Shown here: piece by piece, positions 8,618 to 17,012 of the stretch | Layout: each line of letters begins with the position of its first letter | Position numbering within the stretch: position 1 is the stretch's first letter | Assembly: GCA_000421085.1 (NCBI GenBank) | Contig: ATWE01000001.1 | Span: forward strand, 1 to 64,000 | Source: Ensifer sp. USDA 6670 | GTDB lineage: Bacteria > Pseudomonadota > Alphaproteobacteria > Rhizobiales > Rhizobiaceae | Direction: 5' to 3' | DNA: 64,000 bases | Position numbers and translations under genes: made by a program | The notes under the pieces: model-generated | What the model saw: only the letters and a program-made list of their open reading frames with translations | Told to the model about the DNA's origin: nothing | Database searches by the model: none

Positions 8618-9508
8618 TCAGGTCCGCTGTCCGCTCGCCGGGCCCTTGATGAGGCCGTCGGGGCGCCAGAGCAGGATCAGGATGACGAGGCTGAAGGTGA
8701 AGGCGTCGCGGAATTTCAGCAGATCCTGCGACAGGGTGTAGTTGAGCGTAGTGTCGATGAGCGCGAGCAGGAAGCCCCCGACAACGGCGCCGGGCAAGCT
8801 CCGCATGCCGCCGATGACCGTGGCGATGAAGGCGACGAGCAGCGGCTCCAGGCCGATGCCCGGAACCACGGTACCGATGCGGCCGATCCAGAGAATGCCG
8901 ACGACGCCGGCGAGGAAGCCGGAAAGGGCGAAGGCGGACGAGATGATGAGGTTCGCCGGCACTCCGAGCATGCGCGCCATGGTGAAATTCGTCGCCGCTG
9001 CGCGCATGGCGATGCCGAGCGTAGTCCTGCGCATCAGGAAGGCGACGCCGGCGAGCAGTACGAGGGAGGCGGCGATGGTGATGAGGTTGCGGACCGGGGT
9101 GATCGCACCGCCGATCGAGACGGTCTGCGAGAAGATATCCGGCAGCGGCACGTTGCGAGGGCGCGGCGAGATGAAGAGCAGCGCCGCGTTCTGCAGCAGG
9201 TTGGAGAAGGCGAAGGAGGTGATCAGCACCGCCGTCACCGATTTGGCCCGCACCGGACGGAAGGCGGCATAGTCGGTGATGATGCCGAAGAGGATCGCCA
9301 TACCGACGGCGAGCACTGCCATGACGATCCAGGGCAGGCCCGAGCCGCTGGCGAGAAACATCGTGTAGCCGGCCACCATGATGAGTTCGCCATAGGCGAA
9401 GTTCACGAGCCGCAGGATGCCGTAGATGATGACGAGGCCGAGTGCCATGAGCGCATAGGCGCCGCCGAGGCTCAGGACGTCGATGACGAACTGGATCGCG
9501 AAAGCCAT
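8618..9508 (-). CDS. Branched-chain/amide-type ABC permease, LivH family
   Basis: A 296-residue inner-membrane permease with eight or so hydrophobic helices. It has the LivH hallmark N-terminal stretch SLGGAYALMALGLVIIYGI and the segment AFALSGFLAGVVGILW. It starts three bases after the livF-like stop and ends 12 bases before the livM-like start, so the two permeases are co-translated and should form the heterodimeric channel. Confidence 0.93.
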   Translation of the reverse strand: MAFAIQFVIDVLSLGGAYALMALGLVIIYGILRLVNFAYGELIMVAGYTMFLASGSGLPWIVMAVLAVGMAILFGIITDYAAFRPVRAKSVTAVLITSFAFSNLLQNAALLFISPRPRNVPLPDIFSQTVSIGGAITPVRNLITIAASLVLLAGVAFLMRRTTLGIAMRAAATNFTMARMLGVPANLIISSAFALSGFLAGVVGILWIGRIGTVVPGIGLEPLLVAFIATVIGGMRSLPGAVVGGFLLALIDTTLNYTLSQDLLKFRDAFTFSLVILILLWRPDGLIKGPASGQRT

Positions 9509-9511
9509 GGA

Positions 9512-10219
9512 TCAGCCTCCCAGATAATGCGAGCTGAGGTCGCTGGTCGAGCGGATTTCCTCGGCCGTGCCGGATGCGACGATGGCACCGAGACGCATGA
9601 CGAAGGCGCGGTCGGCGACGGCAAGCGCCTGGTTCACGTTCTGCTCGACGAGCAGGATGGTGAGGCCGGATTTCTTCAGTGTCTCGATCATCTCGAAGAT
9701 GCGTTCGACGATGGCCGGCGCAAGGCCGAGCGAGGGTTCGTCCAGAAGAAGCACCCGTGGCCGCGCCATAAGCGCACGGGCGATGACGAGCATCTGTTGC
9801 TCGCCGCCGGAGAGCGTGCCGGTCGCCTGTTTCGAGCGCTCGGCGAGGCGCGGGAAGAGCGTGTTCAGCTTCTCGAGGTTGTCGCGGTTGCCAGCTTGAT
9901 CGCGGCGATGGATATAGGCGCCGAGCATCAGGTTTTCGGCGACCGTCAGGTCCGGGAAGACGTCGCGGGTTTCCGGCACGGTGGCAAGGCCCGCGCGCAC
10001 GACCTGTTCGGGGCTCGCCGCGGTAATGTCCTTGCCCTCGAGCGTGATCGTGCCGCCGGAGGCTTTCAGCGCGCCGGCGATGCACTTGATGGTCGAGGAT
10101 TTGCCGGCACCATTGGCGCCGAGCAGACTTACCAGCTCACCCTTTCGGAGCGTGAAGCTGATGCTGCGCACAGCGCGGATCGCACCGTAGCTTACGGAAA
10201 GGTCGGTGACGTCAAGCAT
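9512..10219 (-). CDS. ABC ATPase, LivF family
   Basis: A 235-residue ATPase of the branched-chain amino acid transporter type. It has Walker A GANGAGKSS, signature LSGGEQQM and Walker B VLLLDEPSLGL, with the short C-terminus typical of LivF. The ATG at 10219 is chosen because it gives the normal N-terminus (MLDVTDLSVSYG) and overlaps the livG-like stop by eight bases; longer readings only extend into livG. It energises import together with the LivG-like subunit. Confidence 0.93.
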   Translation of the reverse strand: MLDVTDLSVSYGAIRAVRSISFTLRKGELVSLLGANGAGKSSTIKCIAGALKASGGTITLEGKDITAASPEQVVRAGLATVPETRDVFPDLTVAENLMLGAYIHRRDQAGNRDNLEKLNTLFPRLAERSKQATGTLSGGEQQMLVIARALMARPRVLLLDEPSLGLAPAIVERIFEMIETLKKSGLTILLVEQNVNQALAVADRAFVMRLGAIVASGTAEEIRSTSDLSSHYLGG

Positions 10220-10946
10220 GGGCCGCCCCCTTGCCGAGATAGGCTTCGATAACGGCCGGGTGGCTGCGGACATGGGCGGCGTCGCCCTCCGCGATCGTGC
10301 GGCCGGAGGCGAGCACATGCAGCCTGTGGCAGAGGCGCATGATGAGACCCATGTCGTGGTCGATGATGAGAAGGCCGAGGCCGCGTTTCTCGGGCAACTC
10401 GGCCAGCGTGTGCAGCAGGGTTTCCGTTTCGGCATCGTTCATGCCGGCGGCGGGCTCGTCGAGCAGCAGAAAGCGCGGCTCGGCGGCGAGCGCCCGGGCG
10501 ATTTCGACGCGGCGCTTGTCGCCATAGCTGAGGCTTTCGCCAAGCTCGTCGGCCTTCGCCGCCAGGCCGAGTTCGGCCAGCAGGCCTTTCGCGCGTTCAG
10601 CCGACACGGTGCGGGAGGCGCCCTTTGCCAGCGCGGCCGCCTCGACATTCTCCATGACCGTCATCGAGTTGAAAATGCGTACGATCTGGAAGGAGCGGCT
10701 GACGCCCGCAAGGGCGATCTCGCGCGGCGAGAGACCCGACAAAGTGGTCTCGCCGGCGGCGATCGTGCCGGTCGCCAGCTTCACCTGGCCGGTGATGGCA
10801 TTGATGAGCGTCGTCTTGCCGGAGCCGTTCGGCCCGATGAGGCCGACGACCTCGCCGGCGGCGACCGAGAGCGAGACATGGTCGAGTGCGCGCAGGCCGG
10901 TGAATTCCACCGACACGTCGTTTACCGCGAGACGCGTTTCAGACAT
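10212..10946 (-). CDS. ABC ATPase, LivG family
   Basis: A 244-residue ATPase with Walker A GPNGSGKTT, the LivG-type signature LSYGDKRRVEIARAL (tyrosine in place of the second glycine region, as usual for LivG) and Walker B FLLLDEPAAGM. It is the first cytosolic transporter subunit encoded after the SBP gene, 51 bases downstream of its stop, with a stem-loop between them. It forms the ATPase pair with the LivF-like protein. Confidence 0.93.
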   Translation of the reverse strand: MSETRLAVNDVSVEFTGLRALDHVSLSVAAGEVVGLIGPNGSGKTTLINAITGQVKLATGTIAAGETTLSGLSPREIALAGVSRSFQIVRIFNSMTVMENVEAAALAKGASRTVSAERAKGLLAELGLAAKADELGESLSYGDKRRVEIARALAAEPRFLLLDEPAAGMNDAETETLLHTLAELPEKRGLGLLIIDHDMGLIMRLCHRLHVLASGRTIAEGDAAHVRSHPAVIEAYLGKGAAHA

Positions 10947-10965
10947 GGCTTTTCCGAAGTGATGG

Positions 10966-10985
10966 GGCCGGCCTTGCGGCCGACC
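10966..10985 (-). terminator. Stem-loop between SBP and livG-like genes
   Basis: GGTCGGCC-GCAA-GGCCGGCC on the minus strand: an 8-bp stem with one G-U pair and a GCAA tetraloop, 12 bases after the SBP stop. There is no T-tract, so it is more likely an mRNA-stabilising or attenuating hairpin inside the operon than a full terminator. Similar hairpins follow several other SBP genes in this window. Confidence 0.5.
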
Positions 10986-10997
10986 CGAATTGACCGA

Positions 10998-12170
10998 TCA
11001 GGGCTTAGGCAGGGATTCCGGCTTACGCCATCCGACGAAGCTCGGCTTGCCGCCCTTGAGCTCGATCACGGCCGCAGCCTTGTTCGGCACATGGCCCTCC
11101 TCGTTCGTGCCGTAGTCGAGATCGCCGGTCAGCAGTTTGAACTGGCCATCTTCCAATGCCTTGGCGAGCGCAGCACCTTCGGTCGATCCGGCCGCCTTGA
11201 TCGCCTCGGCGAGCAGCATGATCGTATCCCAGCCCGTCGAGACGAAGGACGTGTCCGGTGCCTTGCCGAACATCTCCTTGTAGAGCTCGATGAACTTCGG
11301 CATGTCCGGATGTGCCTCCGGGCCCATCCAGGTATGCGTGACGAAATAGACGTCGTTGCCGAATTTTTCGCCGAGCGCCTCGTGCATGGCCGGGTCGTCA
11401 TAGGCGTCGCCGCCGAGAACCGGCGCATCGTAGCCGACTTCGCGCAATGCGCGGATGATCACACCGATGTCCGTGCCGTAGGAAGAGACGAAGATCACGT
11501 CCGGCTTCTTGCCGAGCGCCTGGAGACGGGCGAGCTGGGCGGAGAAATTGTTGTCGCCGTTCGTGTAGGTGTCTTCGAGCAGAATCTCGCCGCCATCGGC
11601 CTTGAATTGCTCCACGAAATATTTCGAGAGCGACTTGGTATAGGCGATGAACTGGTCGGTGACGACATAGGCCGTCTTCCAGCCCTTTTCCTTCACGGCG
11701 AAATCGGCGGCCGTCGCGCCCATCGTGGTATTCCACATGGAGAGCGTGAACTGCTTGTCGCCGAGCGACCACGAGGAATAGAGGGGGTCGGAGGCGCAGG
11801 TCGAGATGCCGACGAGGCCGGCCGATTGCGCCTCCCGGCTTGCGGGCGAACCGAAGTCGAAATCGCACGGTGCGACGATGATCTCGGCACCCTTGTCGAT
11901 CAGCTCGACCGCGACATTGCCGACCGTCACCGGATCCGACTTGCCGTCGATGTTGATGAACTCGATCTGCTTGCCCAGCAAGCCGCCATTGTCGTTGAGA
12001 TACTTCACGGCGACCTTCGCGCCGTTGTAGCCGGGCGTGTCGAGGGGAGCCTGGATGCCCGTCATCGAGAGTGCGCCGCCGATCACGATCTTGTCGTCGT
12101 CGGCAAAGGCTGCGGAAGAGGCAAGGGCGAAGCTTGCCGCTGCGAGAAACAGTCTGGAAGTTTTGATCAT
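10998..12170 (-). CDS. Periplasmic substrate-binding protein, Liv/amide type
   Basis: A 390-residue type I periplasmic binding protein (Peripla_BP_6/LivK-like). The N-terminus is a Sec signal peptide with likely cleavage after residue 23 (SSAAFA before DDDK). The body starts with IVIGGALSMTG, as usual for the family. The ATG at 12170 is preceded by AGGGGA at good spacing; an earlier in-frame ATG at 12194 lacks this. It is the first gene of the transporter operon, so its promoter should lie in 12171-12289. The ligand is unknown. Confidence 0.92.
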   Translation of the reverse strand: MIKTSRLFLAAASFALASSAAFADDDKIVIGGALSMTGIQAPLDTPGYNGAKVAVKYLNDNGGLLGKQIEFINIDGKSDPVTVGNVAVELIDKGAEIIVAPCDFDFGSPASREAQSAGLVGISTCASDPLYSSWSLGDKQFTLSMWNTTMGATAADFAVKEKGWKTAYVVTDQFIAYTKSLSKYFVEQFKADGGEILLEDTYTNGDNNFSAQLARLQALGKKPDVIFVSSYGTDIGVIIRALREVGYDAPVLGGDAYDDPAMHEALGEKFGNDVYFVTHTWMGPEAHPDMPKFIELYKEMFGKAPDTSFVSTGWDTIMLLAEAIKAAGSTEGAALAKALEDGQFKLLTGDLDYGTNEEGHVPNKAAAVIELKGGKPSFVGWRKPESLPKP

Positions 12171-12289
12171 GGTCGTTCCCCTTATTGATGCCATTCGGCA
12201 GTGATCGGTCGTGCGGCCTGGTCTTTTGACCTTTTATGCGGACCGCTCTCGTATGCTCCTTATTTGCCTCCCGTCGGCCGTTTGGGCAG

Positions 12290-12943
12290 TTACTGCCCGA
12301 TTTCCTTCAAAAGATCGTCGGTCGATATCTGGCGGCAATAGCCCTTGATGGCGCTCAGCGAGGTGTGGTGGCGTTCCTCGGAATAGGTGCCGCAGGCATC
12401 CGGCACGAGCGTCACCAGATAGTTGAGGTCGCAGGCGTCGCGCACTGCCGATTCCACGCATTGGTCGGTCAGGAGGCCGCACAGTACGATCTGCCTCACC
12501 CCGAGATTGCGCAGCACATAGTCGATATGGGTGGAGACGAAGACACTGGAGGAACTCTTCGGGAAGACGATTTCGTCCTCCAGCGGTTCGAGCTCATCGA
12601 TTACCTTACCATCCCAGGAGCCCTTCGGCACGTTGAAGCCGGTGATTTTGTAGTCGAGGCTGCGGTCGCGGCCGTCCTTCGTCAGGCTCTCGATCGTCGT
12701 GTGCAACACCTCGATGCCGGCCTCGCGGAAACCGGCGAGCAGGCGCTGCATGTTCGGTATCGCCACCTCGCGGATACGGCGGAAATAGTAGCCGTACTTG
12801 CCGGCAATATCCGCATCGGAGATATCCTTGAACTCGCCGCCCTCGCGGCTGACCGAAAAGTTCTGCACGTCGATGAACAGGATGGCGGAAGCGGCCGGGT
12901 CGAGCGGCACGTCGCGGGTGGTCAGATGGTCAGCGGCCATCAT
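12290..12943 (-). CDS. Isochorismatase-fold cysteine hydrolase (second of two)
   Basis: A 217-residue amidohydrolase of the same superfamily as 6912-7580, sharing the order Asp25 in LFIDVQN, a lysine in DEIVFPKSSSS and the nucleophile Cys in LLTDQCVES. The two share the arrangement RE-VAIPNM-RLL near residue 60 and a DGRDRSL segment, so they are probably paralogues. The ATG at 12943 has AGGAAC in front and overlaps the end of the N-formylglutamate amidohydrolase-like gene by 14 bases, so the two are coupled. The substrate is unknown. Confidence 0.86.
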   Translation of the reverse strand: MMAADHLTTRDVPLDPAASAILFIDVQNFSVSREGGEFKDISDADIAGKYGYYFRRIREVAIPNMQRLLAGFREAGIEVLHTTIESLTKDGRDRSLDYKITGFNVPKGSWDGKVIDELEPLEDEIVFPKSSSSVFVSTHIDYVLRNLGVRQIVLCGLLTDQCVESAVRDACDLNYLVTLVPDACGTYSEERHHTSLSAIKGYCRQISTDDLLKEIGQ

Positions 12944-13745
12944 TGGTTCCTTCGATGCTTTCTGCCGCGAGTCGGAGGGGGCCGGCCAGCCGGTCCGCCC
13001 ATTCCTGTTGCCCGCGGGCGTCGTTGATGAGGTCGTTGCGTATTTCGAGAAGCACATGCGGAATGCCGCGCCGCTCGCCGTGCACGGGGATCGTGTAATC
13101 GGAGAGATCGTCGACGTGGTACGGCTCGTTGAGTCTGACGGCAACGTCCGGATTGGCGGCGCGGAAGGTTTCGGCCAGCCGTTCGGCGAAACGGGCGTCG
13201 CGATTGTAGAGAAGGCCGAGCTCGAAATCCCGGACGGCGCCGCTCGCGCGCATGACGGGCGTGAAGCTGTGTACCGAGACGAGGAAGAGCGGCTTGCCGG
13301 CCGCCTGTCGCTGGTCGAGCCCGACGGCGATCGCCTCGTGCAGCGGCTGATGGATTTCCACGTAGCGGCCGCGGCGTTCGCGGTCGGATAGGTCGGCATT
13401 GACCGGAATGACGGTCCCGTCGCTTTGCGCCACGAAGCAGTCCGTCGCTTCGAAGGGACGGTTGCAGTCGATGACGAGCCGGCTGTATCGCTGCAGGACG
13501 AGTGCGGCATCGATGTGTTCGGAAATGCCGCGCGCAACCCCCTCGGCGCCGACGTCGTAGGCGATGTGGCGCTCCATTTCCTCGGGTGCAATGCCAAGAT
13601 CGCCAAGCGCTGCGGGCAGGGCGCGGCCCGCATGTTCGCAGGTGAGGAAGACCGTCGATCGGCCAGTGGGATTGATCCATTCTACGGGATCGGGGTCACC
13701 CGCCTGCAGCAGTCTGGTCGTGTCGCGATCTGCGAGCCTGAGCAT
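12930..13745 (-). CDS. N-formylglutamate amidohydrolase family protein (HutG-like)
   Basis: A 271-residue zinc amidohydrolase of the FGase family. The family pattern TCEHAGRALP near residue 35, the H-IAYDVGAEG segment and SRLVIDCNRP are present; these carry the metal and substrate ligands in the family. Classical members release glutamate from N-formylglutamate in histidine breakdown, but no other hut gene is nearby. Here the gene sits with two isochorismatase-fold hydrolases and a glutamine-synthetase-like ligase, so another N-acyl glutamate or similar amide is possible. It is divergent from the RpiR regulator. Confidence 0.85.
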   Translation of the reverse strand: MLRLADRDTTRLLQAGDPDPVEWINPTGRSTVFLTCEHAGRALPAALGDLGIAPEEMERHIAYDVGAEGVARGISEHIDAALVLQRYSRLVIDCNRPFEATDCFVAQSDGTVIPVNADLSDRERRGRYVEIHQPLHEAIAVGLDQRQAAGKPLFLVSVHSFTPVMRASGAVRDFELGLLYNRDARFAERLAETFRAANPDVAVRLNEPYHVDDLSDYTIPVHGERRGIPHVLLEIRNDLINDARGQQEWADRLAGPLRLAAESIEGTNDGR

Positions 13746-13816
13746 GAAATGAGATCCGTCGTGCGGTCCGGCAGTGCGGGCTTCGATGGCGACCAGTCAA
13801 AGAAATTTTTCAATCA

Positions 13817-13844
13817 TAGTCAATCGGATTTTTCTATTTGACTA
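13817..13844. promoter_or_regulatory. Inverted repeat in the HutG-like/RpiR divergent promoter region
   Basis: TAGTCAA and TTGACTA form perfect 7-bp arms 14 bases apart in an unusually AT-rich stretch. The site lies 72 bases from the HutG-like start and 49 bases from the RpiR-type start, where an operator shared by both promoters is expected. Binding by the adjacent regulator is inferred. Confidence 0.45.
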
Positions 13845-13892
13845 ATTTTTTTCAGGACGCGAATATTCGCTCGAACAAGGGAAGACACGCCG

Positions 13893-14795
13893 ATGAGCGA
13901 TGGGAAATCGTCGACGACGATCCGCACGAGGATCCGCGAGGCCGCTGGGCAGCTGACGGCCAGCGAGCGCAAGATCGCCAATGCCATTCTCGCCGATTAC
14001 CCCTTCACCGGTCTGGAAAGCATTCAGGAACTGGCGGCCAAGACTGGCGTCAGCGCGCCCTCCATCACCCGTTTCGTCAGTAAGATCGGCTGCGGCGGCT
14101 TCCAGGACCTGCAACGCCAACTGATCGCCGAGCTGAAGGAGGGTCGGCGCTCGCCGCTCGACCTCAAATCCAGCCAGAGGCCGGTCGGCCATTCGGAGTT
14201 CCTGTCGGAATATGTAGTGCGTGTTTCGGCCGTCATGGGGGAAATGACGGGGATGGTCTCGCAAGCACAGTTCGACATTCTGGCCGAGCTTCTCGCCGAC
14301 CCGTCGCGCAACATCTTCCTGCTCGGCGGGCGCGTCAGCGACAGCATCGCTTCCTTCCTGTCGATCCATCTCCGGCAGATCCGCAGCGGCATCTACCACA
14401 TGGCCGACAACCCGGAATTCTGGCCGGAGCATGTGCTGCGCATGCGCAGGAAGGATGTCGTGCTGCTGATCGATTTCCGGCGCTACCAGCTCAGCCTCGC
14501 ACGCCTCGCCGAGAACATCGCGCAAAAGCGCGGCGCGACCATCATCGTCGTCACCGACAAGTGGATGTCGCCGGCTGCCCGCAGCGCCGATCATATCGTC
14601 GCGCTGCCGATCGACGCCGGCACGGCCTGGGACACGGTTTCGGCTGCCATGGCGCTCGTCGAGGCACTGATCGTGCGCGTCTCCGAGACCGATTGGGAGG
14701 CAACGCAGAAACGCATCAAGGATTGGGACGGCATCCGCTTTGCGATGCCGGGCTACGACCAGGACAGAATCAACGGGGACGCAGATGAAACGTGA
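13893..14795 (+). CDS. MurR/RpiR-family transcriptional regulator
   Basis: A 300-residue regulator with an N-terminal RpiR helix-turn-helix (about residues 15-85, including ELAAKTGVSAPSITRFVSKI) and a C-terminal SIS domain (about 120-270) that in this family binds a small phosphorylated or amino ligand. It is divergent from the HutG-like gene, with an inverted repeat between them, and overlaps the start of the glutamine-synthetase-like gene. It is the obvious candidate regulator of the whole locus from 5584 to 16098. The ligand is unknown. Confidence 0.9.
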   Translation: MSDGKSSTTIRTRIREAAGQLTASERKIANAILADYPFTGLESIQELAAKTGVSAPSITRFVSKIGCGGFQDLQRQLIAELKEGRRSPLDLKSSQRPVGHSEFLSEYVVRVSAVMGEMTGMVSQAQFDILAELLADPSRNIFLLGGRVSDSIASFLSIHLRQIRSGIYHMADNPEFWPEHVLRMRRKDVVLLIDFRRYQLSLARLAENIAQKRGATIIVVTDKWMSPAARSADHIVALPIDAGTAWDTVSAAMALVEALIVRVSETDWEATQKRIKDWDGIRFAMPGYDQDRINGDADET

Positions 14796-16098
14796 GGAAA
14801 TGATGGTCGCCTGCTGCGGCGATCTCTCGGGCAAGGTGCGCGGCAAGGCCTTTCCGCTGGCGCAGATGGACAAGCGCCTGCAGCGGGGCGTCGGCTGGAC
14901 GCCGACCAATGTGCAGATCACCTGCTTCGACGCGATTGCCGAAAGCCCCTTCGGCTCGCTCGGCGACCTCATGCTCATTCCCGATCCGTCGACCTGCGTC
15001 AGCTTCGAAAGCGAGGAGGGGGCGCCGAAGGAGAACTTTGTTCTCGGTAACATTCGCTATACCGACGGCCGCCCGTGGGAATTCTGCACGCGCTCTATTC
15101 TCGAGGCCGCGCTGCAGCGGCTGCAGAGCGTGGCGGGTGTCACGCTCTACGGTGCCTTCGAGCATGAATTCCAGCTCAAGCACCGCCTCGGCGATGTCGG
15201 CAAGGCCTTCACGCTCGGAGGGTTCCAGGAGGAACGGCATTTCTGCGAGGCTATCATCGCGGCAATGCGCGAGGCGGGCGTGACGCCCGATACGATCTTG
15301 AAGGAGTTCGGCGCCGGGCAGTTCGAGGTGACGATGGGCCCCCAGAGGGGCGTCACCATCGCCGATCATTCGCTGATTACCCGCGAACTTATCGGTCTCG
15401 TCGCTCGCGAGCTTTCTTATGAGCCGACCTTCACGCCGATCCGCGATCCGGCCGGGGTCGGCAACGGCGTGCATGTCCACATGAGCATGCTGAATTCGGC
15501 GGGTGACCCCGTCACTTACGATCCGAACGGCAAACATCAGCTTTCCGAAGTTGCGGGAAAATTCGTCGCCGGAATTTTGAAATATCTCGACTCGATCATT
15601 GCGATCACGGCGCCGAGCGTGGTCTCCTACCTGCGTCTGACGCCGCATCGCTGGAGCGCAGCCTTCAACAATCTCGGTTTTCGCGATCGCGAGGCATCGG
15701 TGCGCATCTGCCCGGTTTCCGACATCAGCGATATCGCCCGCGCCGCCCAGTTCAACTTCGAATTCCGTGCTGCCGATGCAACCGCCAATCCACATCTTGC
15801 CCTCGCGGCAATCGTTCATGCCGGGGTGCAGGGCATCGAGGAGGGGCTCGCGGTGCCGGAGGCGACACAGGAAGATCTGTCGCTCCTGAGCCCGGATGCC
15901 CTTGCCGCCCGCGGCTACGTCCGCCTGCCGCAGACACTCGAAGCGGCCCTCCAGCGCTTCAAGGATGATGCGACGGTGTGCGGCTGGTTCCCCGAAGGCT
16001 TTGCCGACGTCTACGTCAAGCATAAGGAGCGCGAAATCGCTTGCCTTGCGGACAAGACGCAGACGGAGATTTGTGCGGCCTACGAAAGCGTCTATTGA
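14785..16098 (+). CDS. Glutamine-synthetase-like ligase
   Basis: A 437-residue protein of the glutamine synthetase fold, without the short leader of PuuA-type proteins. Active-site patterns are visible: FEHEFQL (metal glutamates), EFGAGQFEV (matching the usual ENGxGQ-E, but Phe for Asn), GNGVHVHMSM (metal His) and a FRDREASVRICP segment (substrate Arg). The deviations suggest an amine acceptor other than ammonia, giving a gamma-glutamyl amide or a related product. The ATG at 14785 follows GGGGAC and overlaps the RpiR stop. Its context suggests it activates a compound handled by the nearby hydrolases; this is inference. Confidence 0.86.
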   Translation: MKREEMMVACCGDLSGKVRGKAFPLAQMDKRLQRGVGWTPTNVQITCFDAIAESPFGSLGDLMLIPDPSTCVSFESEEGAPKENFVLGNIRYTDGRPWEFCTRSILEAALQRLQSVAGVTLYGAFEHEFQLKHRLGDVGKAFTLGGFQEERHFCEAIIAAMREAGVTPDTILKEFGAGQFEVTMGPQRGVTIADHSLITRELIGLVARELSYEPTFTPIRDPAGVGNGVHVHMSMLNSAGDPVTYDPNGKHQLSEVAGKFVAGILKYLDSIIAITAPSVVSYLRLTPHRWSAAFNNLGFRDREASVRICPVSDISDIARAAQFNFEFRAADATANPHLALAAIVHAGVQGIEEGLAVPEATQEDLSLLSPDALAARGYVRLPQTLEAALQRFKDDATVCGWFPEGFADVYVKHKEREIACLADKTQTEICAAYESVY

Positions 16099-16232
16099 CG
16101 GCAGCTGCCGCCGCTGCCGTTTACGGCCGAGCCTTTGCCGGGCAGATTGCCGCATCTGCAGTTCGGCTTTTGCTGCGACGTCCGCAACCCCTATATAGTG
16201 GGCATCAGGTGCGACCGAACCGGGCGGATTTT

Positions 16233-16700
16233 ATGAGCGACGAATTGCAGGGCCACGCTGTGCAGAGCCCCGCTATGCGCGAAGGCGCAGAAGCGGAGAT
16301 GAAAGCACTAGGGATCGATGAAGCGTTCATCGGTAGGCTGGTCGACACGTTTTATGCGCGTGTGCTCGCTCATCCGGAGCTTGGGCCGGTGTTCGACGCG
16401 AGGCTTTCGGGACGCTGGCCGGAGCACATGCAGAAGATGAAAAGCTTCTGGTCCGCCGTTGCCTTCCGCAGCGGCGCTTATGGCGGAAAGCCGGTTCAGG
16501 CGCATCACGGCGTCGCCAATATGTCTGCGGAGCTCTTCCCGAAATGGCTGGCGCTCTTTGCTGCGACGCTCGACGACATTGCACCGAATGAGGAAGCGAA
16601 AGCCTGGTTCATGGCCACAGCAGAGCGCATCGCGCGTAGCCTGACGCTCTCGCTCTTCTACAATCCGGCGCTCGACGACCCGGCACTCAAGCGCTCCTGA
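16233..16700 (+). CDS. Group III truncated haemoglobin
   Basis: A 155-residue globin of the trHbP (group III) class, recognised by the stretch LVDTFYARVLAHPELGPVF, the FWSAVAFRSGAYGG-PVQAHHGV region around the proximal histidine, and a tryptophan-rich G helix. Group III globins are common in rhizobia and other proteobacteria; their role is unsettled, with oxygen or nitric-oxide chemistry suggested. The ATG at 16233 is 134 bases after the ligase stop. No obvious FixK box precedes it. Confidence 0.85.
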   Translation: MSDELQGHAVQSPAMREGAEAEMKALGIDEAFIGRLVDTFYARVLAHPELGPVFDARLSGRWPEHMQKMKSFWSAVAFRSGAYGGKPVQAHHGVANMSAELFPKWLALFAATLDDIAPNEEAKAWFMATAERIARSLTLSLFYNPALDDPALKRS

Positions 16701-16808
16701 AATTGGCGCCTTTGGCGATGAGGCGTGCCGCCGAGGGGACTTCCATCCACCGGCTTGAGGTCTATGAAGAGCAATCCTCGAGCCCGGCGCTGCAATAGAG
16801 CGGGATGT

Positions 16809-16890
16809 GGAAAAGTGTAGGGCGTTTTCCGTCGGGAAGTGCTTGGTTCAAAAGGATAGAGTGCTTTCAGTGTTTAAATGAACACTGAAA
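16809..16890. repeat. Mosaic palindromic intergenic repeat (RIME-like) between globin and LysR genes
   Basis: The 312-base gap 16701-17012 holds two hairpin modules and no gene. The first is GGAAAA/TTTTCC (16809-16814 with 16825-16830). The second is TTTCAGTGTT/AACACTGAAA (16865-16874 with 16881-16890), perfect 10-bp arms around a 6-base loop. The second recurs almost identically at 32099-32138. This modular structure is typical of rhizobial intergenic mosaic elements. Confidence 0.7.
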
Positions 16891-17012
16891 ACGCTCTATC
16901 TGGTGGTCACCCATTGCTTTGTCGGCGACGAAAAGCATGCTCTGTCGAAGACACCGCCGGCCTTCCAGCAGGGGGTTGTGACGAACACGCTCCCATCGAA
17001 GAAGTTGACCCC

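Noticed and set aside
7904..10252. Long plus-strand open frame of 782 codons opposite the Liv genes
   Set aside because: It is low-complexity (Asp, Glu, Arg, His rich) and entirely antisense to clear transporter genes; an artefact of high GC content.
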